Positions 40,681 through 53,500 of a DNA stretch of 64,000 bases are shown in pieces. The stretch's first letter is position 1, and each line of letters opens with the position of its first letter. This stretch comes from Glandiceps talaboti (Eukaryota; Hemichordata; Enteropneusta; Spengelidae): assembly GCF_964340395.1 (NCBI RefSeq), contig NC_135555.1, positions 8,876,931 to 8,940,930 on the forward strand, given 5' to 3'. The position numbers were made by a program, and so were the translations under genes. The notes beneath the pieces are model-generated. The model was not told where the DNA came from, searched no databases, and saw only the letters and a program-made list of their open reading frames with translations.

Positions 40681-43600
40681 CCATTAAGCTTCGAAAATAA
40701 ATGTATAATAACCTGGTAATAAAACCTATTTCATCAAATTTAAAAAGTAATAAATGGCAACTCCTACAGGTGTCTCTTTGATATTCCCATTACGACATTC
40801 ACTACAATTACAAACATATCGATAACTTGATTAGCTAGGGTTAACACTTCGTCGGATGTGTCGGTTCGCCTGCATCTTTCCATGAACATACCAGTTTGAG
40901 TGACTAAGGGTATTTACAAGTCTCCGATATCACGCTTATCAAAGGTACTGCGAGACACACCGTACCGTTCGTGTTAGTCAAAGTTGTCGAGACTAGAGAA
41001 AAGTGAGAAAGTGGACTGTATGGCACCCATTACTGTTGTACCACCAGTGTTACTTTGTACTGTGTGTCCTTATTCAGAGAATGTTAGATTTAAAGTGCTA
41101 CTAAGTGGACATTTACATTAATGACTCTATTCCAGACCAATGTAGTGGGAATTGCTTTGTAACAAGGGAAATTACAACATTAGAGAATCATAGAATAAGA
41201 AAAGTTAAATCTAGCTTTTTATCAGTTTGCATACGTGTTCTCGTGTTCAATATTTCATTTGTTCTGGTTAATAACGTGTTACAAAAAGAATGGTTTAAGT
41301 AATCAAGGCAAAACGTGCTGTGTTAGCGAAAAAGGACCGATATCATTCAAGGTCTGATAACCTGCGTAGCGTATTCAATGATCTAGGTATGCCTCTAAGC
41401 AATTTGTTTACAGCCGGGTACAGCGTGCTGAATTCGAAAGGAGGCCTTCCTCTATGATTAATGCACAACGCAATAACTTGAAGAATATCATTGAACTTCA
41501 ACATGCAAAATGAGCATTGTTAAGAATGTGATCGAGGAGACAGCGAGCTTTTCAAATTGCAGTTAATAATTTGTGAAGTTATAACAGTTCTCTCGTCAGG
41601 GAATAACGTAGATTTGGGTTAAGAAGCTATTATAAAAAGCGGGAAATATTCCGGAAATTGCAATCGTACCAGGCATCCAAACTATAGAATAAAATAGAAA
41701 ACCAATAATGTCTTCTCTGTTGGTCGGCGGTGATAAAGAAAGTTGGTCAGGAAATATGATTGGTATTGACACCTAGCATGGCGATAGCATACTTAATTTG
41801 TGGAAACTATATTGACGTTTTTTGTCAAACCCTACAGTTGTCTACTGATGAGCGTCAGCACATTTCGCATTTTCGTTATTTGATATAAATAGTACTGGCA
41901 GCGACAGGAGTGCTAAAACTTTTATTTAATGATAACTCTGTCCTGCTTTGATATAGAAAATCGATGTCTGTCGTGAAGACGCCATCCATGTTAGTGCCTA
42001 TCAGTACTAATAATGTTAGTTATAATTTACTGAAATTTCACTAATGTTTGTTTAAGTACCGCTATTGATTTAATGACTAGCCAACATTAGAAAGTTATTA
42101 ACATTAGATTGGAAGCAACATCCTATTAAAACGAACCTGTATATATGTTGTATCGGCATCGTGTTGAAATGAACGAAATCCATTCTCGGCAACTCTGTTA
42201 TGTAGATGTAGAAGGAAAACAAGCTATTCACTGGTATAGTTTGGATTTTTACAGGAAATATTAAGCCAGCAGATACGTAAACATTACGAGGAACAGTATG
42301 GTTTGATTTGTTTGAACAGAGCTGTAAAACTAACACAGCCCAATCAATAAGAACCTCTCAAGGAAATGAACTGAAAAATAAGCATGTCTAACGAGTTCTT
42401 AAGACGTTGGTGAGTGATCTATAAGTGTCAGCTTGGAAGAGTATTTGTGAAGACGCTTTTAAAAGGACTTCAAACTTTGACGATAGGAAGTCGAGTCGTT
42501 GCATTTCAATTTATATATTTACGCGTATTAGCGCTCCATCATAGACACTGAGTTATTGAGAAAAACTGTCGTTCGATTCAGCCTGCTGGCAATTAACGTA
42601 ATGTGTCGATATGGAAAGGTAATTAAATTTTATTAAAAGATAATTGAAAATAAACAAGCTTAACCGAGTTTTGTGGCATACATGTGTAGGTAATTTTTCT
42701 TGTTATCCCCGTGCACTGACTGTTGACAATTAATCGGAATAAGAGAATGAACCGCACAGTTTGTTTTTACCTCATGCTGCACAACACGTCAAAAGTATAA
42801 CTGGACATGATAAAGCTAAAAGCAAGTCTTGTATTTTTGATTGGTAACGAGAACTATCAATCTACCAACTGTGAGCTCTCAATGTCTGTTTACTCTGCAA
42901 AAAGTTGAGAAACGTTCCAGTTTTAGGTAGAAATATAAAGAATGAAAATATCGTCAACATGATCATTGTTATTGTTTTGCCATGGGTATTGAGAGTTTAA
43001 TGCTCCCTATCTTACTAAATATTAAGTTATGGAATTCAAAACATTTACCATTTTTACTTCTGAACTTTCTAATATGCATCTCTACCGTGTAGAGACTTGA
43101 TAGACTAACATGTACAAGGACAGTAAAATATAGTTACTTTGGAACGGTACCATGAGCAACGTGTTCTCCATTACCACGCATTAGTATTTACGTGTAACTG
43201 TATGGCAAGAGATACTAGATATGGAAAGTAACTAACCAATTTCCTATAGCAGTTTTCGTCACTGGTCAAAGTACCGGAGTCAGCTCTCTGAGACGATGGC
43301 GATTCGTTGTAATACGTCAGAAACGGACTGACAGCATCATTGGCCTTAAATGACCTTATAGTCTCATTATCTGACCATTAACCCCTAGCTGATGACGTCA
43401 TTACAGGGGAACGAGTCCATGATGCTGAGTCCTTCAGCAGTGCGTGGTTACACACTTTGATCTGAGTTGAATTTGACGCAAATTCGTTGTTTTCTGACAC
43501 TTCTATCCTGTCCAGTATTCGACTTAATGACATGGATTTTACTTACGTATGCTATCACAGACTGCAACCTACGCTGTGATCGAATGTGTAGCTTGGAATA

Positions 43601-44254
43601 TACATATTCGTAAATCACCATGGAAATCACTATGGTTACAGCCTCTGGACCCATAGCAATAATTTTACTCCTTGGCATCACTTCATCTCAGTCTTAATCA
43701 GTTACCAGGGTAACAGATATATGCAATTATCTGATTTCATCTTGCCGACTCAGATATCTTGATTTGATATGGAAGACTGTAAGGTAGCAATTTACAGACC
43801 TTGAACAGATAGCCATTTTACCAAACTTACTATTGAAAAATAGTCTTTTTTTTCCTACAGGGGAGAATCTAAGTGGTGGCAGTATATATGACGTGGTTCG
43901 TATGATGTAATGTAATATATGGACATTACATGTTGTGGGCAAGTGATCTGTATCTTACAGTATTTGCTTTGGAGTTGAACTTCTACATCACAACAAATCT
44001 GGAATTTAATATACATTTATTCCACGTGGTATGATCATGCATGTAGACATAAACAATTTACATATGACGTCACCCATGAAGTGGGTGAAAAGGTCATATT
44101 TTATGATCATATTAATCAACTTATATCTAGATTTAATGACATAATCCAGACTACAAACCTATATATATTTAGAGTGTTGTTGTGAATATTTAGATTCCGA
44201 TAGCCTCGAGTCGGACAACAACGGTGCGTAGTGTCTCTCTGTGAGTGTGACGAT
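40681..44254. other. Anonymous intergenic sequence, 3.6 kb
   Basis: No exon, RNA or repeat unit could be supported. Two TGACGTCA palindromes occur (43393, 44065). Confidence 0.35.
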
Positions 44255-44894
44255 AGGGAAAAGGACAAATAATCAATTTTGTTCTCGCGATTTTCTGGAT
44301 TTTTAATATTAATTTATTTTCTGTATATTTCAAATAAAGTTTTAAATACTGTTTCATCTCACTGTTTTTTCCTTTCTATTTCCTACGTGATATCACTGTC
44401 GTATCACAGGGGGCAGCGAGCATGTAACTGATTGATCGATCGATCGATCGATTGATTGATTGATTGATTTATTATTTGGTTGAATGATTGAGCGATTGAA
44501 TGATCAATTTTTGCGGTGCAATATAACTTATTTTGTGTGTGATATTGATCAATTCACTCATTGAGTTTTAAAACTATTTCTTTTTCTCTCCCTGGTTATT
44601 TGCTCTCAGCTATATCTCAGACCACTAAAAGTCTGAGACTGTATGTAATTCTCTCTTTTCTTTATTGACTGAATAAAGACGCCTTGTCTATTCTTCCCCT
44701 CTCATCTAAATGAAAATATTCCTAATCTTATAATTGGCGAGATATCACTTACATTAACAGTTTGCTTTATTCTCATCTGCTGGGAAGAGTTCTCTTCCTT
44801 ACTAGTTTATGCATGATCGAATGTTTGTCCAGTGTGATAATATTAAAAATCCGGAAAATCGCGAGAACAAAATTGATTATTTGTCCTTTTCCCT
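44255..44894. mobile_element. 640-bp segment bounded by 56-bp inverted repeats
   Basis: The sequence 44255-44310 (starting AGGGAAAAGGACAAATAATC, with TTCTCGCGATTTTC) is matched by the reverse complement of 44839-44894 with one mismatch. Between them are an AATAAA-containing stretch, a (GATT/GATC)n microsatellite at 44430-44470 and an ATCTCAGACCACT motif at 44616. It could be a non-autonomous DNA transposon or an inverted pair of one shorter repeat. No clear target duplication. Confidence 0.6.
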
Positions 44895-44959
44895 GTGGTG
44901 TGACTTTCTACCGTGTAGGTACTAAGTAACAGACCCATAAGATCCAGTACTTTGAAAGA

Positions 44960-45222
44960 CAGTTTGATTTGATATCCTGTATAAGTCCTCAACTCCCTGG
45001 GGGCATACAATCCATTGTAGCCTCTATAAGCGCATAGGATTAAATCCTTCACATTGCAACCTCTATCCTAAAAGGTCCCCAATTATACAGCTGGGTTGAC
45101 TGAGGCACAATCGTAGTTTAAATCTTGCCCAAGGACTTAGCCATTCAGAAACAAATAGGAGCGACGGGGCCTGCAACCTGTAGATTCCAATCCGGTCACT
45201 CTAACCATTCGCCCAGCATGAG
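44960..45222 (-). mobile_element. tRNA-derived SINE (degenerate B box)
   Basis: On the minus strand the head (45222-45158) reads TGGGCGAATGGTTAGAGTG, with A-box TGGTTAGAGTG, then an anticodon-arm-like block, then AGGTTGCAGGCCCCGTCGC. The Pol III B box GGTTCRANYCC has lost its centre. The tail holds TCCTTGGGCAAGATT and TGTGCCTCAGTCAACCCAG, of the kind found in tRNA-derived SINEs of marine invertebrates, as I recall them. The 3' end is not fixed; no oligo(A) tail is obvious. The element looks old and probably inactive. Confidence 0.7.
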
Positions 45223-45623
45223 CTCTGTCCAAGAGCTTTGACATACATGTATATACTACCTCAGGGGGTACACCCCCAAATTTTCAGACGCGGGTGTGTT
45301 GGCCAAGTTCAAAACATCTACCCATGCATAATCCAAAAACAGACTCACTGTTATGGATTTTCAGTCACAACCACCCGATCAATTACTTTTATTCTGATGC
45401 TGTGAAGGTATTTCTAAAGCGTGTTATCGACCCCATGATCAAGGAATTTTCAGATGAAAAGTTTAGGGATTTTTTCGCGTGACCCATTTGGGTGGAACAT
45501 ACCCGTTTACCTTTCTATGGGAGTACCACCCCTGGGATATTATCTCTGCCACAGTAATGATTCAATGTCACACTTAACTCAATATAATGTGTTTAATTTA
45601 ACAATGATCTCTCTGTCTCTGTC

Positions 45624-45632
45624 TAACAATGA

Positions 45633-45697
<65 letters not shown>

Positions 45698-45698
45698 G

Positions 45699-45729
<31 letters not shown>

Positions 45730-45730
45730 A
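45624..45730. repeat. (CTGT)n microsatellite
   Basis: About 26 units with a single GTGT interruption. Confidence 0.97.
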
Positions 45731-47182
<1,452 letters not shown>

Positions 47183-47687
47183 AATAGATAGAGATTATAT
47201 CTGTATATTAAATTTATTTCATTTTCATTTTCTACTTGTATGTTTGTCCATGGTGCACTTGTATTTGGTCAAACTAGATGGCACACTAATTCTATAAGCG
47301 ACAACACTTGAATGTATATGTAAAGCACCTTTGTCATTATTACACAATGTTACTACTCTGAGATACACATTCTATGTCATAAAAACTAGAAGATACGACC
47401 AGAAAATCCTAAATGTGAATTTTATTTTTATGTCATGTGTCATTATAGTTTATTTTCGAGCGAGCTGTTCAGTTTGGTATTAATGTTTGTACATTTTGGC
47501 CAGAGGCCATTAGTAGTGAATATCTGATATTCTTTATTACGATCACGTGGTTTCACAACTGTGAAATAATCCATGCATAATACCAGTTGTGACCTCGGAA
47601 TAACATTACAACTTCATTATCGTTACATTAATCCATAATAGTTCTCATCATAAGGGGTAACTTTGTCGTAAATACAGTCGTTGGATC

Positions 47688-47975
47688 GGCGTAGCTGGTC
47701 GTCACAAATTTGTGACTTCGAAACACTTCGTCACCACAGTTATGACACTTCGGAATACTTCGTCGCCAGAATTGTGACGTCGAAACACTTCGTAACCACA
47801 TTTCAAATTCGGAACACTTCGTCACCACAGTTGTGAATTCGAAACACTTCATCACCACAGTTGTGAATTCGGAATACTTCGTCACCACAGTTACATAGTT
47901 ACGATTTCAGAACACTTCTTTGACACAATTACGACTTCGGAATACTACGTCGCCAGAGTTGTGACTTCGTCGCTT
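47688..47975. repeat. ~32-bp tandem repeat, about 9 degenerate copies
   Basis: The unit is near GTGAATTCGGAATACTTCGT, CACCACAGTT, with transitions and small indels. The minus-strand frame 47628-47888 (VVTKCSEFTT repeats) is produced by this array. Confidence 0.85.
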
Positions 47976-48284
47976 TTACAGTATGACTCGGTCCAGGCTT
48001 CGACTTGTGACCACAGATTACAACTTTTATCGCAGAGCCTTCATCAAGAATAGTCATGTCTTGTACATCTGTATTCATCATATGTTATTAGTTTTGTTTT
48101 CTGACACTCTGATGAGACCAAGCCAAAACAAATGAATTACCATAGTTTTTCCTGGCGATTTGTAACATTTTTGTGAAGTAAAAATGATGTGAAAATCAGA
48201 TGTTTAACTTGTAATAAGAAAAACCCAGATATGTGATAATACCCTACCCAAAAATACATAAAACTAAATTAAACTAAACTAAAT

Positions 48285-48287
<3 letters not shown>

Positions 48288-48339
<52 letters not shown>
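48288..48339. repeat. (CAA)n trinucleotide repeat
   Basis: Seventeen CAA units after an AACTAAATTA-type run. Confidence 0.95.
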
Positions 48340-49511
48340 ACATAAGTACAAAAGAGCAGTTCAATACCGATTTTTGAATGGTAAGTTATCTCGTAAACAC
48401 ATAATTTATTTTGTTTGGCCTAATACCAGACGTTATTCGTCGTCAATTTGATGCCTAACTTCCAGTGTAACATAACGTGCGTGGAATTTATTTTTCGTTG
48501 TGTTTACTATTCACAGTTACTGTACCAACATCTAACTGCTCTAATCATCCTTTAGCTACCCTTTTATAATTCACATGGGGTTAACAATCATTACCAGTAG
48601 TGTACTATCTATGACACAGTCACTTGTGGAATTTAATAATATTCCAAAAAACAATTTTTCATTTAACTTTTAATGTTATGTGTATAATTAATTTGTGTGT
48701 ATGTTGCCGGATCACCGGCTCAGAAAAACAGAGATAGACGCAGCGACGTATTTCGATTATAACCCTAACTGTGGGGTATAAACTTTTTTTATTAGGATAA
48801 TTACAACATACACGTGCTCGTGATTTAAAGTACTCTTTTTCCATTAGCCTGTAGGTAATGCTTGAAAACTAGTCTTAGGATTGACATCTCACACTGAGCA
48901 TTGAATGCGTGGTGAAAATGTGGAAACGAAATACAGTAATCGACTGTTACATGGGGACGATTAATTGTCACACCTTGGGGGTTTAATACCGTATTCATTC
49001 CAATAACATTGGAAAGGTCCAATCGCAATGACTGAATATGTAGCAGAGTAATTCACTTAAGGATTGAGACCTGCCCTATTACTGAATTGCTAGCAAATTG
49101 ATCAGCAGGGTATGTGTCGAATTGACGATGGTTGACCACTGTAGCGACAAATATTTGCACCAGATTCATTAGGGAATTATTGACACTATGAGAGAAGTGT
49201 CTCGTATAACGCCATGGAAAGTGGGTTCAACACATTGCAAACACCTTGTTAGCTTTTGTATCAGACTATCAGTTTATTTTCGAATATGAGATTTGACTTA
49301 ATTCTGTTTAAAGTGTCAGAGGTATGGCAGACAGACATTTAATTGTTAAGGCTCCCAAGCTTGAATGATGAAGCAGTGTTTGATGCTGTTACTTGGATAG
49401 TAGATAATGAGCAAGCTATGACTAGGTGAACAGAAATACATAAATAGTGCCACCTTTAATCAAGACTATACCATTCAAGTGGTAAAGCTATTACATGCCT
49501 AGACATGAAGC

Positions 49512-49512
<1 letters not shown>
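48340..49512. other. Anonymous intergenic sequence
   Basis: Two minus-strand frames (48659-48844, 48825-49028) without domain support; nothing else seen. Confidence 0.35.
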
Positions 49513-49588
<76 letters not shown>

Positions 49589-50064
49589 TACAGACGGGCA
49601 GGTAGGTAGGTAGGTAGACACACACATATACCACGGTACATACATACATACATACATACATACATACATACATACATCCATACATACATACATACAGACA
49701 TACATACATACATACATACATACATACATACATACATACATACAGACATACAGACACACACACACATACATACATACATACATACATACATACATACATA
49801 CATACATACATACAGACATATAGACAGACATACAGACACACATACATACATACATACATACATACATACATACATACATACATGTACGTACGTACATACA
49901 TACATACATACATACATACATACATACATACACTACGTACGTACATACATACATACATACATACATACATACATACATACATACATACATACATACATAC
50001 ATACATACATACATACACGTACGTACGTACGTACGTACATACATACATACATACATACATACAT
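49513..50064. repeat. (ACAG)n/(ACAT)n/(ACGT)n compound microsatellite
   Basis: About 550 bp, the longest simple-sequence block in the window. ACAG at the left, ACAT through the middle, with GTAC/ACGT patches near 49883, 49935 and 50018. The long frames on both strands are low-complexity artefacts. Confidence 0.97.
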
Positions 50065-50116
50065 GAAAAAATTCAATATTAGCGATAAATACGTTGATAC
50101 TATATTTAGTTTACAG

Positions 50117-50244
50117 TCTCAGCTACTAAAGTTTGATCAGCCTTCTTTATTTAAGTACATTTTGTCTTTTATAGATGACGCTTTAGCAAGTGTTACTGCT
50201 AGATATTTCAGTGATTTACTGAATATTTTCAAAACACTGTTACA
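50117..50244 (+). CDS. Candidate internal coding exon of unknown gene (speculative)
   Basis: An open frame runs from the end of an ACAT microsatellite to 50245. The candidate exon is preceded by TTTAGTTTACAG, a fair acceptor ending at 50116. It is followed by GTAAGTG, a strong donor at 50245, where the frame's TAA falls inside the donor itself. The 42 complete codons give an amphipathic, helix-like peptide containing FDQPSLFKYIL and ARYFSDLLNIFKTLL, with no low complexity. I do not recognise a family. The exon would end two bases into a codon. Without a flanking exon this could be chance; it is listed because acceptor, open frame and donor agree. Confidence 0.22.
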
Positions 50245-50248
50245 GTAA

Positions 50249-52757
50249 GTGTAATTCAGTTGACTTCACTTGATATATTTTCTTGCCAATGTCACTTCTT
50301 GTGTACACGGCTTAATAAATATTTTTTATTATTTTACTATGTATCTATGAGTTCCCTCTTTATTGTCATATATGTTTTCACTAAAGTTGAATTGAATGTC
50401 CAACATTATTTTTTTGGTCTCATGTTTTTGACCACCTGACGTAGTCTTGAAGACCTCGTAAAAAGGAAAGGTATATATATATAAACCATTGTTATTGAAT
50501 CTCCAACGATAGCACATAAACCATAGCTCTTGGGACGGTTTACTCCAGGCGCTACACATAAAGCAATGCGCGGCAATTCTTCATACTATAAGTACGTTGT
50601 GTATAGACACACACAACATAAGACATACTAACATATATACAAAAATAAACAAAGCAACGTAGAATTGACTTTATAATCCTAACTAAGCTGGGGGTGACGT
50701 ATTTGTGTATATACATGTAGGCAATATTCAACAAATCACACCGATAAAGGATAGCTGCATGCTCGGGGGCAGACTATTCGGTATCCCTTTGCGGTTAAAC
50801 ATTCATATAATCCGTATTGAAAGAGATGCATAATTCTGTATGATTGGTTGAACCATATGGTTGAACTATATCATTTCGTATCATATTTACCGTCCATTAG
50901 TGGAGAATGAGCCTTGTCCTGTTACTGTTATAGCGATATTTTAAAGTTGTTTAAAATCACCGTGGACTAGCCTAGGTTGTGTCATTGAAACTCAGTGTAA
51001 ATGTTTTCAGTTACAAAGGCAATAGTATCTTGACTCTCTGTCAATGCATTTCCTTCATTAGTTCAAATCCCCGTTAGCTAGTTGCTCGAGTCGAGTGTCA
51101 CCAATCAAGCCAGAACGTGATTGTTCCACGCTGAACATACATTAAAATGCCGTCAGTAAATTTACCGAACTCTGCCTTTTAGTTTTGGTTTTCACTGACA
51201 ACCCCCTGACAACCCTATTAACATTGCCAAGAATATCATACACAGACCTGTCAATCCTGAATAGATACCCAGTGCCCTCAGGTTTGCCCCTAAAATGGAC
51301 CAGCGTAATGAAGTGTTTGGCAATTATGTGAAGTTGATCGTAGGGGTGTGTTCGTAGTATGGTTATACAGTTTACTGTTATCACTGGCATTATTAATAAC
51401 TGCAATGATGATTGTGGTTTATTAAGCAAAGTGCTTTTATAATAAAGATATTTCACTTAATATACATTACATAGGTATTTGATGTAATCGTATCCACGTC
51501 ATAAACTGTATACGTGGTGTGAAAAAAATACGAATCTGAACATTTAACAGTGCGGCTTTGTAAACGTCCGTGTCAGGTACAAAAAGAAAACGTGTGTGTA
51601 TAGCTGTCATTGCATATAAGGCGTAAAAAGAATTGTGTGGTTCAGGTTACATTCAATTTTAAAATAGGTAGGGTAGGTAGATTTTTTATTTTACTATTTT
51701 TTCACGTGTGAGTGTCTAGTTCAGGTTTTCCATTGTTTTCCAAATGGTCTCTGTGTTGTTTATATCTTCCTATCAGATGTACAGCCATTACAAATTGGAA
51801 GAATAGTTTTATATTGTCTTTTTGAGTTGATGTCAGTTTCCGCACCCACTATTTCTTGCGAGACTTCACACGATTTTCGCGATTTTATTATTATTTTTCT
51901 TGAATACGTAATATGTAGTATGGAGTTTGCGTATGGACTTTTCAGTGCTAAGTAGTCAAGCTTTAAAGTCTTAGAAAACATACTATGTGTTCCTGGCATT
52001 GGCAGGGGTGGCCTGAAGGTGATAGATGAAACACCGTAAGCGTTACGTCATCAGGTCAAAAGGCCACTGTTTTTTCCTATAATCACTGATTTGTAACTCA
52101 CACAGTTTTGATCAACGTGTTTATTAGTAGACTGTGTACATCTATTATCATTTGGATAACTTCTGCTTATTTTGAAATTAGATTTATGTAAAACCAATAT
52201 TATTGGTTAGTGAATGTCAAATTGAATACGGGTATTATGATTTATAGAAAAGAAACAATTTAGGTAAAACAACGTAGCCATTCTGATGCTGTGCCATCAA
52301 CAACCTCGTGAGTCAACATTACACATACAGTTGTTGTTTGTTTGTTGTTGAATCTTTACGCATCAATTGTTGCAAATTCTTCTGAAATGAACTATGATAA
52401 ATACCACATAAATTAGACATACTAATGACCATATTCATTATGTACTAAACTTTGCATTTCTGAACGGGTGCTTTTTACGATTTTTCTCATTGTGGTTAGT
52501 GTCAAAGTTCACCCGGTTTGAATTGTGTGATTAATCTGCCAGGGTCGAGACGCCAGAAGCGAAAAAGCGAAAACATCATTGTAACTTTATCACTCTGTAC
52601 GTATGCGTTGCATCAGAGAAACAAGTGCTGACCCAATATGTACGAACACCTGTTTAAATTTATGCCTTGAACATGTAGACTATAGGTTGTACACCAGATA
52701 TCAATTAATCAAATCGGTAAACACATTACTCCATGAGTTTCACTCCATAGATCGTGC
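50249..52757. other. Intergenic sequence left of the transposon
   Basis: No gene supported. The minus-strand frame 51142-51456 (104 codons) is the longest non-repetitive one but has no recognisable motif. Confidence 0.35.
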
Positions 52758-52760
52758 TAA

Positions 52761-52806
52761 GGGACCGGACAGAATTTACGGCAGGGGGGGGGCCTGGGGA
52801 GAAATT
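52761..52806 (+). repeat. Left terminal inverted repeat of the 2.85-kb transposon
   Basis: Forty-six bases identical to the reverse complement of 55568-55613, including a run of nine G. It is preceded by TAA. Confidence 0.9.
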
Positions 52807-53097
52807 GGGGGGGCCATGAAAAAAATGGGAGGCTTGAAGGGGGGGCCATGAAAATTCTCATGGTTTGAAAGGGGGGGCCGCAAAATATTTTGTCATTGAA
52901 AAAAATTATATGTTAGAAAATTTAGCATTGCATGAGATAGCACTTGATATCGCCTTTAATATTGAATGTCTACACTTTCATTTATGTATTAACATGGAAG
53001 TGTGTACGTTTGTATGTACCTATTTAGTGAAGCATAAAAACACTACTCAAGATTAATTTGATACACCCTGAATCACTCTTATATACTCCAAGCTGTT

Positions 53098-53193
53098 CAC
53101 ACACACACACACACTTACACACACACATATGTATACATACATACATACATGCATACATACATACATACATACATACATACATACATACATACA
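53098..53193. repeat. (AC)n/(ACAT)n microsatellite inside the transposon
   Basis: AC run then about 15 ACAT units; a TA tract follows at 53246-53268 and another at 53292-53349. Confidence 0.95.
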
Positions 53194-53275
53194 TTTTAGC
53201 ACTGTGGAAACAGGTTCAGTGTATAATTACCATCAAGGATACATATGTATATATATATATATATATATCACATAA

Positions 53276-53290
53276 ATTACAGGTCCTATG

Positions 53291-53351
<61 letters not shown>

Positions 53352-53500
53352 AAGTCAGTGGTAAGATTTGTCCGTAGTACAGTGCTCGATACGTCTGCAC
53401 GCAGAGCGGAGTATATGTTGAGGGTAGAAGAAAATCAAGTCGGGTTTTTCGTCTCTACAAGCCTGTTTCGTGAGTAAATCACTCGTCAGGAGATGTTGAT
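53276..53500 (-). mobile_element. Penelope-like element terminal-repeat fragment around the hammerhead
   Basis: The ribozyme sits at one end of about 150 bp of non-repetitive sequence that runs into a (TA)n tract at 53292-53349. The ribozyme plus adjoining unique sequence plus TA tract resembles the terminal repeats of Penelope-like elements, as I recall them. No GIY-YIG or reverse transcriptase coding is visible. The boundaries are approximate and the assignment rests mainly on the hammerhead. Confidence 0.5.
53451..53494 (-). ncRNA. Hammerhead ribozyme motif, type I, short stem III (Penelope-like element or retrozyme type)
   Basis: Read on the minus strand, the order is UCUC, CUGACGA, GUGA-UUUAC-UCAC, GAAA, CAGGCUUG, UA, GAGA. 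This reproduces the hammerhead core: the invariant CUGANGA box at 53489-53483, a 4-bp stem II with a 5-nt loop, the GAAA box at 53469-53466, a 2-bp stem III closed by GGCU, and the NUH cleavage triplet GUA at 53458-53456. Stem I is formed by UCUC (53493-53490) with GAGA (53455-53452). Self-cleavage would fall after A53456. Type I hammerheads with very weak stem III are known from the terminal repeats of Penelope-like retroelements and from retrozymes, where cleavage is thought to work best in dimeric transcripts. No reverse transcriptase frame is seen nearby, so this is a remnant or non-autonomous copy. Confidence 0.85.

Noticed and set aside
41848-41880. Second hammerhead (CTGATGAGCGTCAGCAC followed by ATTTCG)
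   Set aside because: The CUGAUGA box is present but no GAAA box or stem I partner follows.
45158-45222. Intact tRNA gene
   Set aside because: The B box is disrupted and the 5' acceptor arm does not pair with the 3' arm; a SINE head explains it better.
47628-47888. 86-codon VVTKCSEF repeat protein
   Set aside because: Produced by the 32-bp tandem repeat; frame breaks and degenerate units argue against selection.
48108-48140. CTGATGAGACC as a ribozyme core
   Set aside because: No stem II partner or GAAA box at the required spacing.
49456-50082. Frames up to 189 codons over the 49.5-50.06 kb array
   Set aside because: Microsatellite artefacts in three overlapping frames.
52603-53056. Gly-rich frames at the left end of the 52.76-kb transposon
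   Set aside because: They translate the terminal inverted repeat and G-runs; no transposase motif.
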